From positions 620,001-684,000 of the forward strand of contig KV748223.1 in assembly GCA_001692895.1 (NCBI GenBank): a stretch of 64,000 nucleotides of DNA. The letters run 5' to 3'. The notes under the pieces were generated by a model. The model had not been told where the DNA came from. It saw only the letters and a program-made list of their open reading frames with translations, and ran no database searches. Position numbers and translations under genes: made by a program. This DNA comes from Cenococcum geophilum 1.58 (lineage: Eukaryota; Ascomycota; Dothideomycetes; Gloniales; Gloniaceae). Of this stretch, positions 1-11,931 are shown piece by piece; the stretch's first letter is position 1, and every line of letters starts with the position of its first letter.

Positions 1-384
1 CTACAGTTAGAATGTTGGTGATGGCCTATATATATTTAGTTTTTTCAACGTCTGCAGCGCGAAGGATGTGGAAACCTACCCCGCAGAAACGTGTCAAGGC
101 CCCACTTCGACCCGCCTTAATTATCGAAAGATGAATTCGGCGCTAAGAAAGTCATTATTGACTGGGTATTACGGCCTTTTTCGATAGGAGCTAAATTAAG
201 TATGCTTACTGAATGCTGGTAAGCGCTAGTTATCAGTTGAGCTCACTGTTTAAAGCTGGCTGGTTGAAGGAATTTGCGCTATGATGTTGCATGTGATATC
301 TCTAAATTATTCAGACTAGATACAAGAGCGGCTACCTAAGAAAATGTTTGTTTAACGAGTTTGTAAAGTAAGGCCTAACCTATG
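1..384. other. intergenic, 3' side of RRN6
   Basis: No gene, RNA or repeat is recognised here. The stretch lies beyond the stop codon of the minus-strand RRN6 gene and probably holds its 3' UTR and terminator. Confidence 0.5.
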
Positions 385-3300
385 TTATCTGAAGCCAGGC
401 ATTTTAGTCTTCTTGGCCTTCTTGGCTACTGGTCTCCCTCCAAATGCGCCTCTTTCTAACTGGCTCGCTATTACCATCTGCGAACTTCCCACCCCCGATT
501 GACTGCTTCCAGCTCCCGGTATCGCTGGCCCAGGTGAGCTCCTAAATTGAGCTAACTCTGTCGCTAGCAGTGGCTGAGATGCAGATGCCGCAGCGGCAGC
601 AGCAGCAGTCTCGCGCCGCTGTCGCTTAAGGTGGCGTTCCGCACGCCTCTGTAGCCTCGCACGCCGTGAAGTAGATAGGCCATCTCCTTCAACTTCAGAT
701 GCCTCCTGGATGGCTCGCGTGGTGGCCTCCCAATCATATGTCTCGGGATCCTGGTTCAAGTGGCGCTGCCAGTGCATGAGGAGTTGGTGACCTACATGAT
801 GCCGTGGCCCGGTAGGCCTGCTTATGCGGATGTGTTGTTTTAACCGATTGATAGGGCCGTCGCTAAGGTCAGACGACGATGACGTGAAAGAACCTGAGAT
901 GAGAGAGGGTGTTGTTTCCGGAGTTGGTAGGGAGGCGACGGGTTGAGAGCTAATGGAATAATGCCGAGATGAGGGCTCAGAGAAGACAGAGGATTCCTTT
1001 TCCTTGCCTTTTCGTGAAGGTCGCACTGGCAGAGCAATAATGCTGCTTTGCCTAGATTCTGTTTGCGTCTCTGCTGATACAGTGCGCGTGTCTATTTCGT
1101 GAAACCGAACTCGAAGGCTTGCAAGGAGTGATTCAGCAGCAATTCGACGCGCAAGCTTCTCCTCTGCTTTCCGCATCTCTCTTGGAATGTTGCGGGGTAA
1201 GGGAGCAATTGAAGTACGGAGAATATCCTCAAAGACTGTCGCTATAAAGAGATCATTCTTTTCAAAGCCGATCAGCTGGAAATAAGACGTAGAAGCTATC
1301 TTCTTAATTTCAAACGACGGTGTATCAACATCAAGCGCTCGTGGGGATTCTCGCAGTAACTCCTGTAACATTAATGAGGCCTCATCAATATCTGCGACCT
1401 TTATTGGAGAGCGAGCAAAGTCGAATCTAGTATATTTTAGAGCATATTAATAGGTAGACCGTGTTATCACTTACAGCGTACCCAATGGCTCTTCTCGAAT
1501 TGCAGCTTCGTTAAGCTTAGTATTGATCCGCTCGCAGACTGAAACCACTTCCTCTGGCTTTTCCTGGTCCGCATCTTCGTCCGCACCTGGTCCGGTGATT
1601 TCCTGATAGCTGAATTCATTGTCCACCGTCCAGGGGTCGTTGTCCCCATTCCCTCTCATTTTGGATATTGAAGACGGTGCCTTAAAATATTGTGGTGGTC
1701 TTAGCAGCAGTCGTGCTCTGAGGGAATCATTGCCTGGCTCGTCGACAGTACCGTCAGGCACAATGAATCCAGTATCAGCAACCTTCGTAGTACTGCGATA
1801 AGTATGTTGAGCCTTGGAACTTTTCTTATGCCAAGAGGGGATTTCTATGGTGACTTGATCATTCGAAGAGTCTCTTTGAGCTTCTAGTTCGGGATTTAGT
1901 GAGTAAATAAGGGCCTCGTGTGTGCTGAGGTTGCCTAGAGCAATTGTTAAGCCGTAAAACCGAACATTGTTATTCATATAACCAGATCCAGGCCCAGGTC
2001 CGTTGCCTTGAAATCGATAATCGTTCTCGAATCGTATTCGTTCTAGCGATATGGCTGATATGATTGCTCGAGTTTTAGTCGCATTAAATAAGCTGTCAGG
2101 AAGTCTTAGCTCGGTGGGATCTGAAATCGAAGTCGGTAATGATGGCTCCTCCGTAGATTGAGAATATCGAAATGTAGTGATTAATGCGTTCAGCTTCGAG
2201 TAAAGCATAACTAGAGTCTCTGTGAGGCCGGTTGTTAGCGTTGAATTTGCGTAGACAGATCTGTATATTACCCTCTTCATCTTCCCTGGCTATAGCAAGT
2301 TGAAGTGTAATGTCCTCAATTCCACGGAAGTGTCTCCAAGATAGCATGACGTTAGCCCCTGCTCCCTGTTCACCGCCACTACCACTGTCGTCGAGGCATT
2401 GAACCTCCAGTAAAAAAATATGTGAGGATGTTAAGACAAAGAACTGGTGCTGATTCTGCGGGCTTCTTTTCATATCCAAGATCCAGTTGGCTGTACGCGG
2501 CATATCAAGAACTGGACATTTCAGCTGCGTAGTTCCTCCAATATCCCCCCTGAGATCGAATAACGCCAGTTGCCTCCGGTTACAGGCTACAATAGTATTG
2601 ACATCACCAACCCAGAGTATCCTTGCCCATCCATCTTCACGAGCAGGAGTCTCTTCGGGAATATCGTCTTCAGGCTCTATTTTTAATGGGACAAGAGTCC
2701 CCGTTTTGAAGCATTCCGCAGTGTAGTCAAGCCTCTTCCTCTGCTGTCCTGCTATATCCCACACGCTCCACGCCCCCTCCTGATCTACGAACGCAACTTG
2801 ACGCTGGTACCAGGGGTTGAAAGCTACGTCAGCGTGGGGTACGCCTCCAGTTTGATCGATGGATATGGGCAGGGCGGGGTACGGATTCAGCCTTGAAGGT
2901 AGAAATTGGTACGGAGGGAGACTTTTTGGTGCTACTGAAGAGCTATGATAAAGAGGACGAAATATGACTGTCTTTGTGGGCAGCCGGACTGCGAGAAACG
3001 TAGCTCGATCGTCAGAATGTGCGAAGCAGAGCTGCCGTATTGGTGCGCCCTCTCCACCCCACCATCCACTCTCACCGTCCAAAGTAGGAACTTCAAGCCA
3101 AATACTTTTATCTTCCCCCCAACCCTGCCGCTCTTCACGGATCTGTACTAGACGAAGAACTTCCCCTGCCTCTCCTGCCGGTATGGCTGCGATCCGAACC
3201 CTTCCTTTTCCCCGCTTAATATCGACATCGGCTGCTCTTCCGAAAGCTAAGAGGTCTCCTTTGGCGGGGTCATAATTCGAGACTATAGAAGTGATAGCGG

Positions 3301-3592
3301 TAGATGTCCTCGCGAGAGGTGTGAGGAGCTCAAACGCAGGTACTACTTCTGGATTGCTGCGAACGAGGCTTTGGGTTTTGGTTTGGAGGACACGAGTGGG
3401 GCGGCTGGTATCCAGGGACGGTGGATCTCCACAGTGAATAGAGGGCGGAATAGATGCTTTCAAAGGCCCTAAAACTTGTAAGACACGGCGCCTTCCAGGC
3501 TTCCTGTTAAACAACCATTGCTGGGATTCAGGGTGATAGACTGCTTCTCCAAAATGACCAAGGTTGAGGTCATTCGCCAAAGATTCAGCCAT
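385..3592 (-). CDS. RRN6: RNA polymerase I-specific transcription initiation factor RRN6-like
   Basis: Likely core-factor subunit of the RNA polymerase I initiation machinery, acting at rDNA promoters in the nucleolus with Rrn7 and Rrn11. I rebuilt three exons on the minus strand: 3592-2272, 2219-1475 and 1426-385. Intron 1 (2271-2220, 52 nt) has a GTAATA donor and CTAAC branch site; intron 2 (1474-1427, 48 nt) has GTAAGT. Together they give 1035 aa in frame. The N-terminus (DLNLGHFGEAVY, then QQWLFNRKPGRRRV) and the glycine/lysine-rich C-terminus (FGGRP, KKAKKTKMPGF) are typical of fungal RRN6. The middle is the predicted beta-propeller part, and the last 330 residues hold a Ser-rich linker and a basic alanine-rich helix. 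The two apparent overlapping frames near 2096-2280 are explained by intron 1. The gene is divergent from SPC25, with 341 bp between the start codons. Family assignment is from remembered motifs. Confidence 0.88.
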
Positions 3593-3933
3593 TCGGTTTC
3601 AATTCAAGGGTTTTTTGTACAATAATAGACAAGTTACAAAGCATAATGAGAAGATCCAACCAATATGTAAGTCCAGCGTATTCCAGAATTGGGAGCGTGA
3701 AAGTATGGAAGTTTGAAATCTCTAGGCGAAATCTTGATAAACATTCACGTGACCGTCGGCTTTTCGCAGCAAGCTCCGATATTGATACTCCTGACAACCG
3801 AAATGTCAACAACAAGTCTGGATCCTGAATCGCTCCTCCGCAGAACACCAATTCACACGACATCGAGATCAACGGTTCTCATTGCAGTCGCCACAGAAAA
3901 CCTGTCTCAAACCACTCCGCACTATTTACCATC

Positions 3934-4783
3934 ATGGCCACAATGTTCGAACCCTCACTGTCAACCAGCGCGATGCGTCCACCCCTCTCCGCCGACGTGC
4001 CCTCAATGGCCGATACCCTTCCCAGCATTAACTTCGGTTTCGAGGACCTTCGCGATCGCATGGCACGCTTCACCGCGCGATTTGATGACTTCATTGAAAA
4101 AGGGCGCAAGCGCGTCCTAGAAGAGCGCAACCAGTTTAGGATGAACGTGGCTGAACTGCAAGGTGCGCATATATCTGCTAATAGGTTCCTATTCGGAGGA
4201 TCAGGTGATAACAATAAATCATTGACACATTTTGACAGAGGACCAGCGCATGAAGAAGCGTAATATAGAAATCCTAACTCTTAAATCTACTACGCATGCG
4301 CAAACACTGGCCAAAGAGTCCGCAGAAACTGCAGAAATGCACTCCGCAATCGCAGCCCTTACCTCACAACGCGATGAACGCCTCTCCAACCGCGATGCTC
4401 TCAAGGCACAAATATCTGAAGTGCAGAAGGCTGTCTCTGCGCGCCGCGAAGCGCAGCTTAAGCACCGCCGCTACCTCGACGGACAGGCCAGGTACAATGA
4501 ACCGGAATTGGACTTCTGGGAAAGTTACTTAAGTTTGAGGATTGAAGGGGTAGGTCAGCAGGATCGACTGAAGTTTATTTATACGAATGTGAGCGAGAGA
4601 GAGTGGGACTGGGAAGCATGGTTCGAGCTTGATACAAGTGAGAGGGAATACAGAGTAGGCGAATTTCGCCCTAAGGTGGAGAGAGAGGAGGTAGAGAGGG
4701 TACTGGATAGGCTAAATGAGACACGAGACCTGGCAGGTTTCCTTAAGGGAATGAGGGAACTCTTTGTGGAGGCATTGAAGTGA
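3934..4783 (+). CDS. SPC25: Kinetochore protein Spc25 (Ndc80 complex)
   Basis: Subunit of the Ndc80 complex, which links kinetochores to spindle microtubules; Spc25 pairs with Spc24 at the centromere-proximal end. Two exons, 3934-4162 and 4239-4783, are joined across a 76-nt intron (donor GTGCGC, acceptor TTTGACAG). The product is 257 aa, the usual size in filamentous ascomycetes. The N-terminal third (LPSINFGFEDLRDRMARF, then a KGRKRVLEERNQFRMNVAELQ region) leads into a long charged coiled coil at about residues 70-160. The last 90 residues form the globular RWD-like domain (PELDFWESYLSLRIEG, RLKFIYTNV). The exon junction restores AELQEDQRMKKRNIE, which supports the intron. The gene is convergent with the downstream helicase, with only 96 bp between the stop codons. 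Confidence 0.93.
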
Positions 4784-4879
4784 TTGGTTCTTGGGCGGTT
4801 GACACGAGGTTAGGTTTCAATTTTATGTTTGCATTTCACTGAAATTCAAAGCGATTCTTGTGGCGGTTGAATAGTATTG

Positions 4880-7086
4880 TTACTTCTGTGTTACTTGGTA
4901 GTACTCTGGTGCATATTCAGTTAGCCATGCCTTCTCAATCTTGGTAATGTCCCTGATGAATGTCTTATTTCCTGTTTCCATAATTTCGTGGAAGATAACC
5001 CAATCTGCTTTTCTATTCTATAATATTCATTAATGTTGAACACAGAAATCTTATCGCGACCCTAGAAACTTACAAATAGCAATGAGCTTGGATGAGCATA
5101 CAACACCGTACCTCCATCGACAGTCCTAAAACTTCCATCCGGCTGCATCCTGGCTGCGTGCGCGAAAAATCCCGACGTCAGACATCTTCGAATCTTTTCC
5201 GCCTTGTCGACACCACCAGCACGTAAGACAGCCGAATCTCGCCCGAGGCTTTCATCCACATTATTGCCAAAGCGCTCTAAATATCTCTTCAGCTGATTTC
5301 TGATACTCACCGACCTCGACATCGACCTGAAGTTCAAGTAATTGTCCCGGCACCACTTCGCCTCCTTCTTACCCTTAGTGACGAATGCTTGATATACGTT
5401 CAGCAGCGTCAGATGATCGCCCTCTTCTGCTGCGAATTTCCTGCGAGCAGACTCTTGCGCTTTTTTCTCGCCTTCATGGGAGAACCATACCGCACCCTGA
5501 AGACTGGTCATCGCTGCAATGGATAATATTTCGCTGAGACAGTCAAAGGTTGCTGCAGAAAGTAGCACCTTGCCCATCATTGGTTCAACCGCTAGTTCGG
5601 CCATCCGCGTGCCGAGAGGTTGGGTAAGCTTCGCGTAGTTGTCAAGTGCGCCGAGAGAGTAAAGGAGTTCAAGTGCCCGAATGACAAGTTCAGCTGGGGG
5701 AGGGGTGAGATAGTCGAAGCGAGCTATGTTGTCGATACCTAAGGCCTTGAGCTGGAGAATCACAGGGGCGAGGTTTGATCGCTGAATTTCAGGAACGGTA
5801 GATTCTTCAAGGTTAGCATAATTTTGCTCTGTGTATAACCGGTAGCATTTTCCAGGGTTGGTACGCCCTGCACGGCCAGCGCGTTGAGTGGCAGAGGCTT
5901 TGGAGACTGGAACTGCAGTCAAGGTCTCAATGCCAGTGGTAGGGTTGTAAGCGCGGAGCTTGACGAAGCCGCAGTCGATGACATAGACTATCCCATCTAT
6001 TGTGACGGAAGCCTCGGCTATGTTAGTAGCGATAATGACCTTGCGTGTATCTTCTGGTGCTGGTTCAAAGACATACATTTGCTCGTCCGTGGAGAGCCCA
6101 GCGTATAAAGGTAGCGGGAGAAGCGATGGACCCTTAGGGTTTAAAGAGCCTATGCGATCTGCTATTATTTCAATTGTAGCGTCAATCTCTTCCCGGCCAG
6201 TGAGGAAGATCAGTATATCCCCTTCGGCTTCCTTAGCGTGAATATCAAACACAGTCTTGATAGCTCTCTCCACATAGTCCTCTGCTGGCTCTTCCAGATA
6301 GTGGATATCGACAGGATACATCCTACCCTCAAGGCTGATGATTCGGCCAACACTTCCTCCAAGTTCACCACTCCCATTCCCATTCTCTACGATGGAGTCG
6401 CCAGCAAAGAATTGTAGGAAATTTTCAGCATCCAAAGTGGCGCTGCTCACAACAATCCGTAGTTCGGGACGTCTCTTCATTATCTTCTTGAGTAAGCCTA
6501 GTAGGATGTCGGAGCTCAATGAACGTTCATGGGCTTCGTCAACCATGATTACCGAGTACCGTGACAGTAGAGGGTCAACCAGCGCCTCCCTGAGAAGTAG
6601 ACCATCGGTCAAGAATTTTATACGTGTTGCTGAAGATGTCATGTCCTCAAATCTGATAGAATAGCCAACCTATGCAAAGTCAAAATGCTTGTTGCAGTGA
6701 TGAGTTTGTGATGAGACTTGACCTCTTGGCCTAAATTACATCTCATCTCTTCCGCAACTCTTGCTGCCACCGTCGTAGCAGCCACTCTGCGTGGCTAATA
6801 TCAAGTTAGACCAACCATATTGCTCCCCAGACAGCTGGAATGACAGTCTTGACTGACCTACCTGCGTAATCGCAATTGTTTTTCCCTCGGCACACCACCC
6901 TGCTTGGTCTAGAAACTGAGGGATTTGGGTTGTTTTGCCACTGCCTGTTTGGCCAGTAATAATGGTGATCGGGAATGTCTCAATTACATAGAGCATGGTA
7001 TCACGATGACGAGCTATAGGCAATAGCGAAGAAGGTTTGTAAAGTGAGGGAATGAAAGAACTACCGATGTCGGACTCCGCCATCAT
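4880..7086 (-). CDS. DEAH-box ATP-dependent RNA helicase, DHX35 type
   Basis: RNA helicase of the spliceosomal DEAH/RHA group, most like DHX35. Four exons on the minus strand (7086-6862, 6794-6723, 6669-5074, 5017-4880) give 676 aa. Introns are 67, 53 and 56 nt, all GT-AG. Visible motifs: I GQTGSGKT (residues 45-52); Ia PRRVAATT (from 76, in the 24-codon exon 2); II DEAH (143-146); III SAT (175-177); VI QRAGRAGR (361-368). These are followed by the winged-helix, ratchet and OB-fold regions (SGFFAHAARM, RKADWVIFHE). The last exon restores the conserved tail ITKIEKAWLTEYAPEYYQ, which a single-frame reading would miss. Length and tail match DHX35 rather than the larger Prp2/16/22/43 proteins. 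Nuclear role in splicing is inferred from the family. Confidence 0.92.
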
Positions 7087-7988
7087 GCACCTGGTGGTTC
7101 AGCTTAAGGCACTGAGTTGAGTAATAGTTAGACCACGGCCAACTTTGGATCTTGGGCGTAGGAATCTTTTCGTGTTTGGTGTGATGGAAAATCATTTCGT
7201 AGGCGAAGTTGATGTTGTTCAGTATTAATCGTCACAAACCGCGAATAATCAGGCATACTTGCGAGTCAGGGTTCTGACATAACTTAAACCCAGACCACGG
7301 AAACCCGCGGATTCCTCCGCGGATCTTCAACCTGGTCTTCTGATTCTACACTATGTCCCCAGACAGCTCGCTGGTGCTTTTATCAGATACTCATGCGAAA
7401 GAAAATACAAGAGGTGAGCCTAGAGAAGCCGCATCAGTGGCGACGTCGAGGATGGCTAAGTGCAAAGGAAGAGTGCCCAAAAGATATTCAGGAAAAGTTT
7501 TCCGTGCGGAAATGTGGATATGCTAAAGCATTTTCCAGGTCGTTTAGTGGATAAGGACAGGATTGTTTATCAACCCTTGAAGATCTCTAGGATGGGTTAA
7601 AATTTTATTATTAGGACACTGCGTTTTATGTGCGCCTTAAAACTGCACGGGGCGCTAGGGAGCGTACTGTGCAGGGATACTATAAACCAGGAAGAACGAG
7701 ATGGGGAAACAAGCTAGCCATCAGTATGCAATCGTGGGGCAGCAATGTCAAACTCGGCTACTCCTGTTGGCCAATTCTTCTAGGCTTTAATTAAGTACCT
7801 TAAGAAGGCAGGTAACGAGATATGTAGAACGTCACCGGTTCCTTGTGCCTGGACCATGGGCCGGGAACAGCTTGAGAAAGCTTGGGAGCTATGACAGCCG
7901 GTGTGTATATGAAGGGTGCTTTAGGACATAGTTGTAAAACACAACTATAGTTACACCTAGACATCGCTTGCTTGATACAATTAGCACC
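7087..7988. other. intergenic between the helicase and the phosphodiesterase pseudogene
   Basis: About 900 bp between two divergent transcription units. No reading frame with recognisable homology and no repeat was seen. It presumably holds both promoters, including the former promoter of the broken gene. Confidence 0.45.
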
Positions 7989-8804
7989 ATGCGGGGCTTC
8001 AATTCCATTCTTTTCTCCCTTGCACTCACCAACCAGGTCGCCACTCGGCGCGATGACGACGAAGGCTGCAAATCCAAATATGTAGTTGTTTTCAGCGTGG
8101 ATGGGCTGCACAACAGCGATCCGGACAAGTGGCTCGCTCGCGGACCTTCTAACATATCTGCATTGCTGAAGACCGGATATAGGTACACTGATGCCTAGAC
8201 TACTGGCCCTTCAGACTCATATCCGGGGTCTCTAGCGCAATATACTGGTGCCAATCCCCACACTACTGGAGTCTGGTACGACGACACTTATGACAGGACC
8301 TTCTATGCTCCCAGCAGCGGATGCGAAGGAGCTCCTGGCGCCGAAGGTATATGGAGCTAGTAGCTTGGCCAACCAATCTCTAATGCCTTTCACAGTTGTA
8401 TACGACGAGAGTATCGATTACAATAGCACGGAGCTCTTCTCTGGCGGGATCAACCCGGCAAATCTATCTCAAGCTATCATTAATGGCCAGTGTACAAACA
8501 TCTATCCGCACATGCGTACCGGCGTCAATACCGCCTTTGAAGTAGTAGTGGGCGCTGGGTACAAGACTGCATACACCGACAAGCACCCGGCATATGATTT
8601 GATGAGGCCCAATCGGTAAAGGTCTTTCTGAGGGTTACTTCCCCGAAATCACCTCCGCCGGACCAACTGTCGAAGATAACATTGTGTACGACCACTACCA
8701 TGTTAATGCTTGGATGGACTGGATTGAGGGTAAAGACATTGCCAAAGCCGAAGGCAGCCTTGGTGGGAACGTTCCAACGCTCTTCAGCGGAAATTTCCAA
8801 GCCG
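7989..8804 (+). pseudogene. Broken, truncated secreted type I phosphodiesterase/alkaline-phosphatase-like gene
   Basis: The reading resembles fungal proteins of the alkaline-phosphatase superfamily (type I phosphodiesterase/nucleotide pyrophosphatase). A hydrophobic start (MRGFNSILFSLALTNQ) looks like a signal peptide. It is followed by a metal-site stretch VVVFSVDGLHNSDP, then the nucleophile region TTGPSDSYPGS with QYTGANPHTTGVWYDDTYDR. Three lesions are visible: an in-frame TAG at 8196-8198 just before the nucleophile Thr motif; a frameshift near 8605-8620, after which the frame continues as GKGLSEGYFPEITSAG; and loss of the 3' half. An intact 49-nt intron (8347-8395) and a GTAAGT donor at 8805 remain, but no later exon was found, so roughly the N-terminal half survives. 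It is almost certainly non-functional. Confidence 0.8.
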
Positions 8805-9397
8805 GTAAGTCAACTCCCCATTAAATCAGCTTTGCATGATCGAGCATGCGAGTCTGGAGATGACAGTTGCCGAATATACATGAATGACTGAAGCGGGTCT
8901 GGCGCTGAATCGGCTTCCATGAACCGCATTAACGTTAGTTGTCGCGCTATGTGCTGTGTGGAACCCTAACTCGCGCAATTATCATTTTCGCGGGTTCCTT
9001 GGTAGATTGAAGCATTTCGAGAGGAGCTGGACATGTACCGCCACCAAAACAGGTAAATTTCGATATAGACTAAGGAATATAAGACTGACCAATATCTGAA
9101 CAGGCAACTCGAAACCGTATGGAGCTCAGGGCTTAGGAGATGCGCAATGATGTAATGGGAGTGGAAAGAAGCAACAAGCAAAGTGATGGTATTGCTTAAT
9201 ATGGATGACGGAACTGCCATCCACGCTCTATGATCAGGTACAAAGGAAATCTTGCTTGTCCGCTCCACTATATGTACAATGAATCCGCCCATTCCTCGTC
9301 CAAAATGACCATTGGTAAAGGACAATGACCAAGGTGGTCAAGAATGGATTTCCTAATTTCAATCCGCTGAATTCAGTCGCTCGTTGACCACTCGGAC
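8805..9397. other. intergenic, no gene seen
   Basis: This follows the last recognisable exon of the phosphodiesterase pseudogene. A 119-codon open frame on the minus strand (8966-9325) has no recognisable domain or codon pattern and is not called. The right end holds the 3' flank of the complex I subunit gene. Confidence 0.4.
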
Positions 9398-9942
9398 CTA
9401 CTCAGTGTTCTGTGCCTTCACTTCACCCTTCGTCAACCCTGGATCCGTAAGTATTCCCTCGGCTTCCAATCGCCTTCGAGCTTCTTCAAGAGCCCATGTT
9501 TGTATGCTATTTGCTTTATCAGCCTGATTGAATTTTCTTAATGACTACGCAATGCCTCCGCAAAGGATCCTATTAACATTATACTAGCTGTGACCGCATC
9601 GTAGCTCGCCTTGTCCAATCGATGTCCTTCTGGGAAGTAGATTTAGACATACCTTGTGTCTGGCTTATAAGCATATGCAATAACTCCAAGCCCTAAGCTT
9701 CCACAGAAACCCCAGAACCAAATGTTTTCCCAACCCTCCTTCTGGTATTTCTGGCCTGGCGGCACGCCCCATAGCCATCCGGATGGGGGATCATAATGAT
9801 CTTCGTGCGAGCCTGAAGCCGAGCGTAACGATCGCGATGACGAAATTGACCGGCGGAACGCAAGAGATGTCGATGCGGACGTACGGGATGGGAAGGAGGC
9901 GGTGACGCGCTGGGCGCAGCGGCTAGGGTGTAGAAGAGGCAT
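9398..9942 (-). CDS. Mitochondrial complex I ESSS/NDUFB11-like subunit
   Basis: Probable accessory membrane-arm subunit of NADH:ubiquinone oxidoreductase, in the inner mitochondrial membrane. Two exons on the minus strand (9942-9653 and 9506-9398) flank a 146-nt intron (donor GTATGT, acceptor AAATAG) and give 132 aa. Residues 1 to about 42 are Arg/Ser-rich without acids, as in a mitochondrial presequence. The diagnostic block is EDHYDPPSGWLWGVPPG, then YQKEGWENIWFWGFCGS. One transmembrane helix (about residues 75-92) follows, ending in AYAYKPDTS. A charged tail (WALEEARRRLEAEGIL) is restored only by splicing. The shape (short presequence, one helix, acidic-basic tail) fits ESSS. Start chosen at the first ATG giving a targeting peptide. 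Confidence 0.82.
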
Positions 9943-11123
9943 TGGCGGTAACGGTAGGTAGGGGAGAAAAGGGAAGTGGAGTAGAGAGTGTTGACAAACC
10001 CCTTTTGGGTAGAGTCGCGGAATCCTGGGTCGAAATAGATAGTTGATGGTGGAGGGGAGGTCCGTTGGAATGAGGTTGGATGTTGCACTTGGCGTCGAGG
10101 AGCCCGAAGCGGTTTAGCCCGAAGACTGTGGAAAAGAAACCATTCAATGCTGATAATGTGCAACCATCTTATCTATTCCGCTATACTTTTGCCTGTTCAC
10201 CCATTCTTATTACTGCGATTTGGTCAAAGAAGCATATAACGGAGGATTCTAGCCAATGAGATTGGGCCGGCAGTGGATCTCATCGAAATCTCTAACACCG
10301 ATTCATTGGCAGCTTCAAACACTCAAATGGTTTTTTACCTTCATCCTCTTAACGCTTGATCTCGATATTGCAACCTCTCCCATGTTTAGATAGGTAAATC
10401 CCCTAGCACTAAGATGCAATAGAAATATAGCTCATAGCGTCCAGGCATTTCTTTCTGAATGCATGGTTCTACGATCAACAATGCTTTGATTCAGTATCTC
10501 TAGCCCAAGCTCTGAGGCATCTTTTCATGCTAGTAATTCATCCTAACGGAAACTTTAATTACGTGGCATTGTGTGCTGGGAAATTGCTCACCCTTGGGTG
10601 TTAACGCATAGCGGAGAGCTTCAAAAACCTCCACGGGTGCTAGAAAGAGTCTCGTTGATTCACAAGCTAACACTGCTTCCTTCAAGCGTGAACCAAAAGA
10701 GAAACCGTCTCCGCTCAGTTTGATCCAAGGCAAATTCTACGCTCCACCCACCGGACTCCCATTTCTTGACACTTCTTTGACGCCGCCTTGAAAAAGATAG
10801 GGATGCAGCTGAAGCAATTCCGCGATGCCGCCGCCGTGGTAACTGGATGCTAGAGAGACCCGCTCAGAGTAGACATGTGATTTCAGAGCTAATAGTATTG
10901 AAAGTGAACAGACGAAGTTAATTACTTTACTGCGGCTAAGTCCCTAAGATTCTGGTGGGCTGCGAGAGCGAGCTTCGCTATGGGTAGGAACAAATAACAG
11001 AGCTATCAAAGTTCAACAAAAAAGCAATCAAGGAGAATTCATGATCTGAGTCTACTTCAAATACAAAACCGATGCAATCATTAGAGTGTAATAAGGCGAA
11101 GCGTTTTCTAAACGAATCGGCGC
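9943..11123. other. intergenic, no gene seen
   Basis: Roughly 1.2 kb upstream of the complex I subunit gene. Short open frames exist on the minus strand (for example 10530-10733) but none shows a domain, a splice-supported extension or family resemblance. It probably includes the promoter of the complex I gene near 9950-10250. Confidence 0.4.
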
Positions 11124-11249
11124 CATGGTAAACTTTGAAACCTCGATGAAGACTAATGTTGGAGTCATGGTAAACTTTGAAACCTCGATGAAGACTAATG
11201 TTGGAGTCATGGTAAACTTTGAAACCTCGATGAAGACTAATGTTGGAGT
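11124..11249. repeat. Tandem repeat, 42 bp x 3 perfect copies
   Basis: Three consecutive identical copies: 11124-11165, 11166-11207 and 11208-11249, each starting CATGGTAAACTTTGAAACCT. As 42 is a multiple of three, an open frame across it (10978-11472 minus) repeats a 14-residue block, but nothing else suggests that frame is a gene. Identity between copies implies recent duplication. Confidence 0.97.
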
Positions 11250-11494
11250 GCAAGAGCTCTTTGAATGCGCTGCAAGGGTTGCTTTGAAGTAATGGGTGCA
11301 GAGACCTAAAAAAAAAAGGCTTCCCGGGTTTGCTTTCACTTAAATGACTGACGCGGAGAGGGGGGCAACTGAGACTAACGGCAATATTGGGAATAATAGT
11401 CAAGTGTGATGTAAGGACTCCTTGAGGATAAGCTAGAGAGGTGAAGTGACAGGTAAAGGCTTTAGGGCGCATTGGGTATTAGAGCTCTTAGATG

Positions 11495-11636
11495 GAAGTG
11501 TTAGCAAAACGGCGATGGTTGACTTGAGATACTTTCAGGACGAATCCAAGCAGTGTATACTGCATGAAGTGTTAGCAAAACGGCGATGGTTGACTTGAGA
11601 TACTTTCAGGACGAATCCAAGCAGTGTATACTGCAT
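11495..11636. repeat. Tandem duplication, 71 bp x 2 identical copies
   Basis: Copies at 11495-11565 and 11566-11636 start GAAGTGTTAGCAAAACGGCG and end GTATACTGCAT, with no mismatch seen. The repeat lies 245 bp from the 42-bp array in the same gene-free stretch. Confidence 0.97.
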
Positions 11637-11931
11637 GTCTATTCTGCTGCAAATCCTATGCATAATACGTTTAAAGCCAGCTAAGAAATGCATCCCCAAG
11701 ATTCTAGGTCATATGCTCTTGGGAGTGCCTCCTCGTACTGGTTGCTTTTGGCCTAAGCGAAATTTCGAATATTTGGACTCTAGGAAATATGCAAGCCTCA
11801 AGTGATATGAGTTAAGCAATATCCAGTGGCGTCTGAAGCTAGCCTCTATAGTTTTGATTCTTTTTATTGTTCATGCATCAATTCTAGCCGGCATGTGTTT
11901 CTCATACATCACTCAACAGCAGGAAAGCGCT
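11637..11931. other. intergenic, 3' side of RPN13
   Basis: No gene or repeat recognised. It probably carries the RPN13 3' UTR and terminator. Confidence 0.4.

Noticed and set aside
2096..2280. Apparent frameshift in RRN6
   Set aside because: A 52-nt GT-AG intron with a CTAAC branch site (2220-2271) joins the frames exactly.
8966..9325. 119-codon minus-strand frame
   Set aside because: No domain and unlikely composition; probably chance.
11124..11249. Possible CRISPR-like array
   Set aside because: Repeats are contiguous without spacers and the genome is eukaryotic.
10978..11472. 164-codon minus-strand open frame containing a repeated 14-residue block
   Set aside because: The frame stays open only because the 42-bp repeat is a multiple of three; no domain, splice signal or family resemblance.
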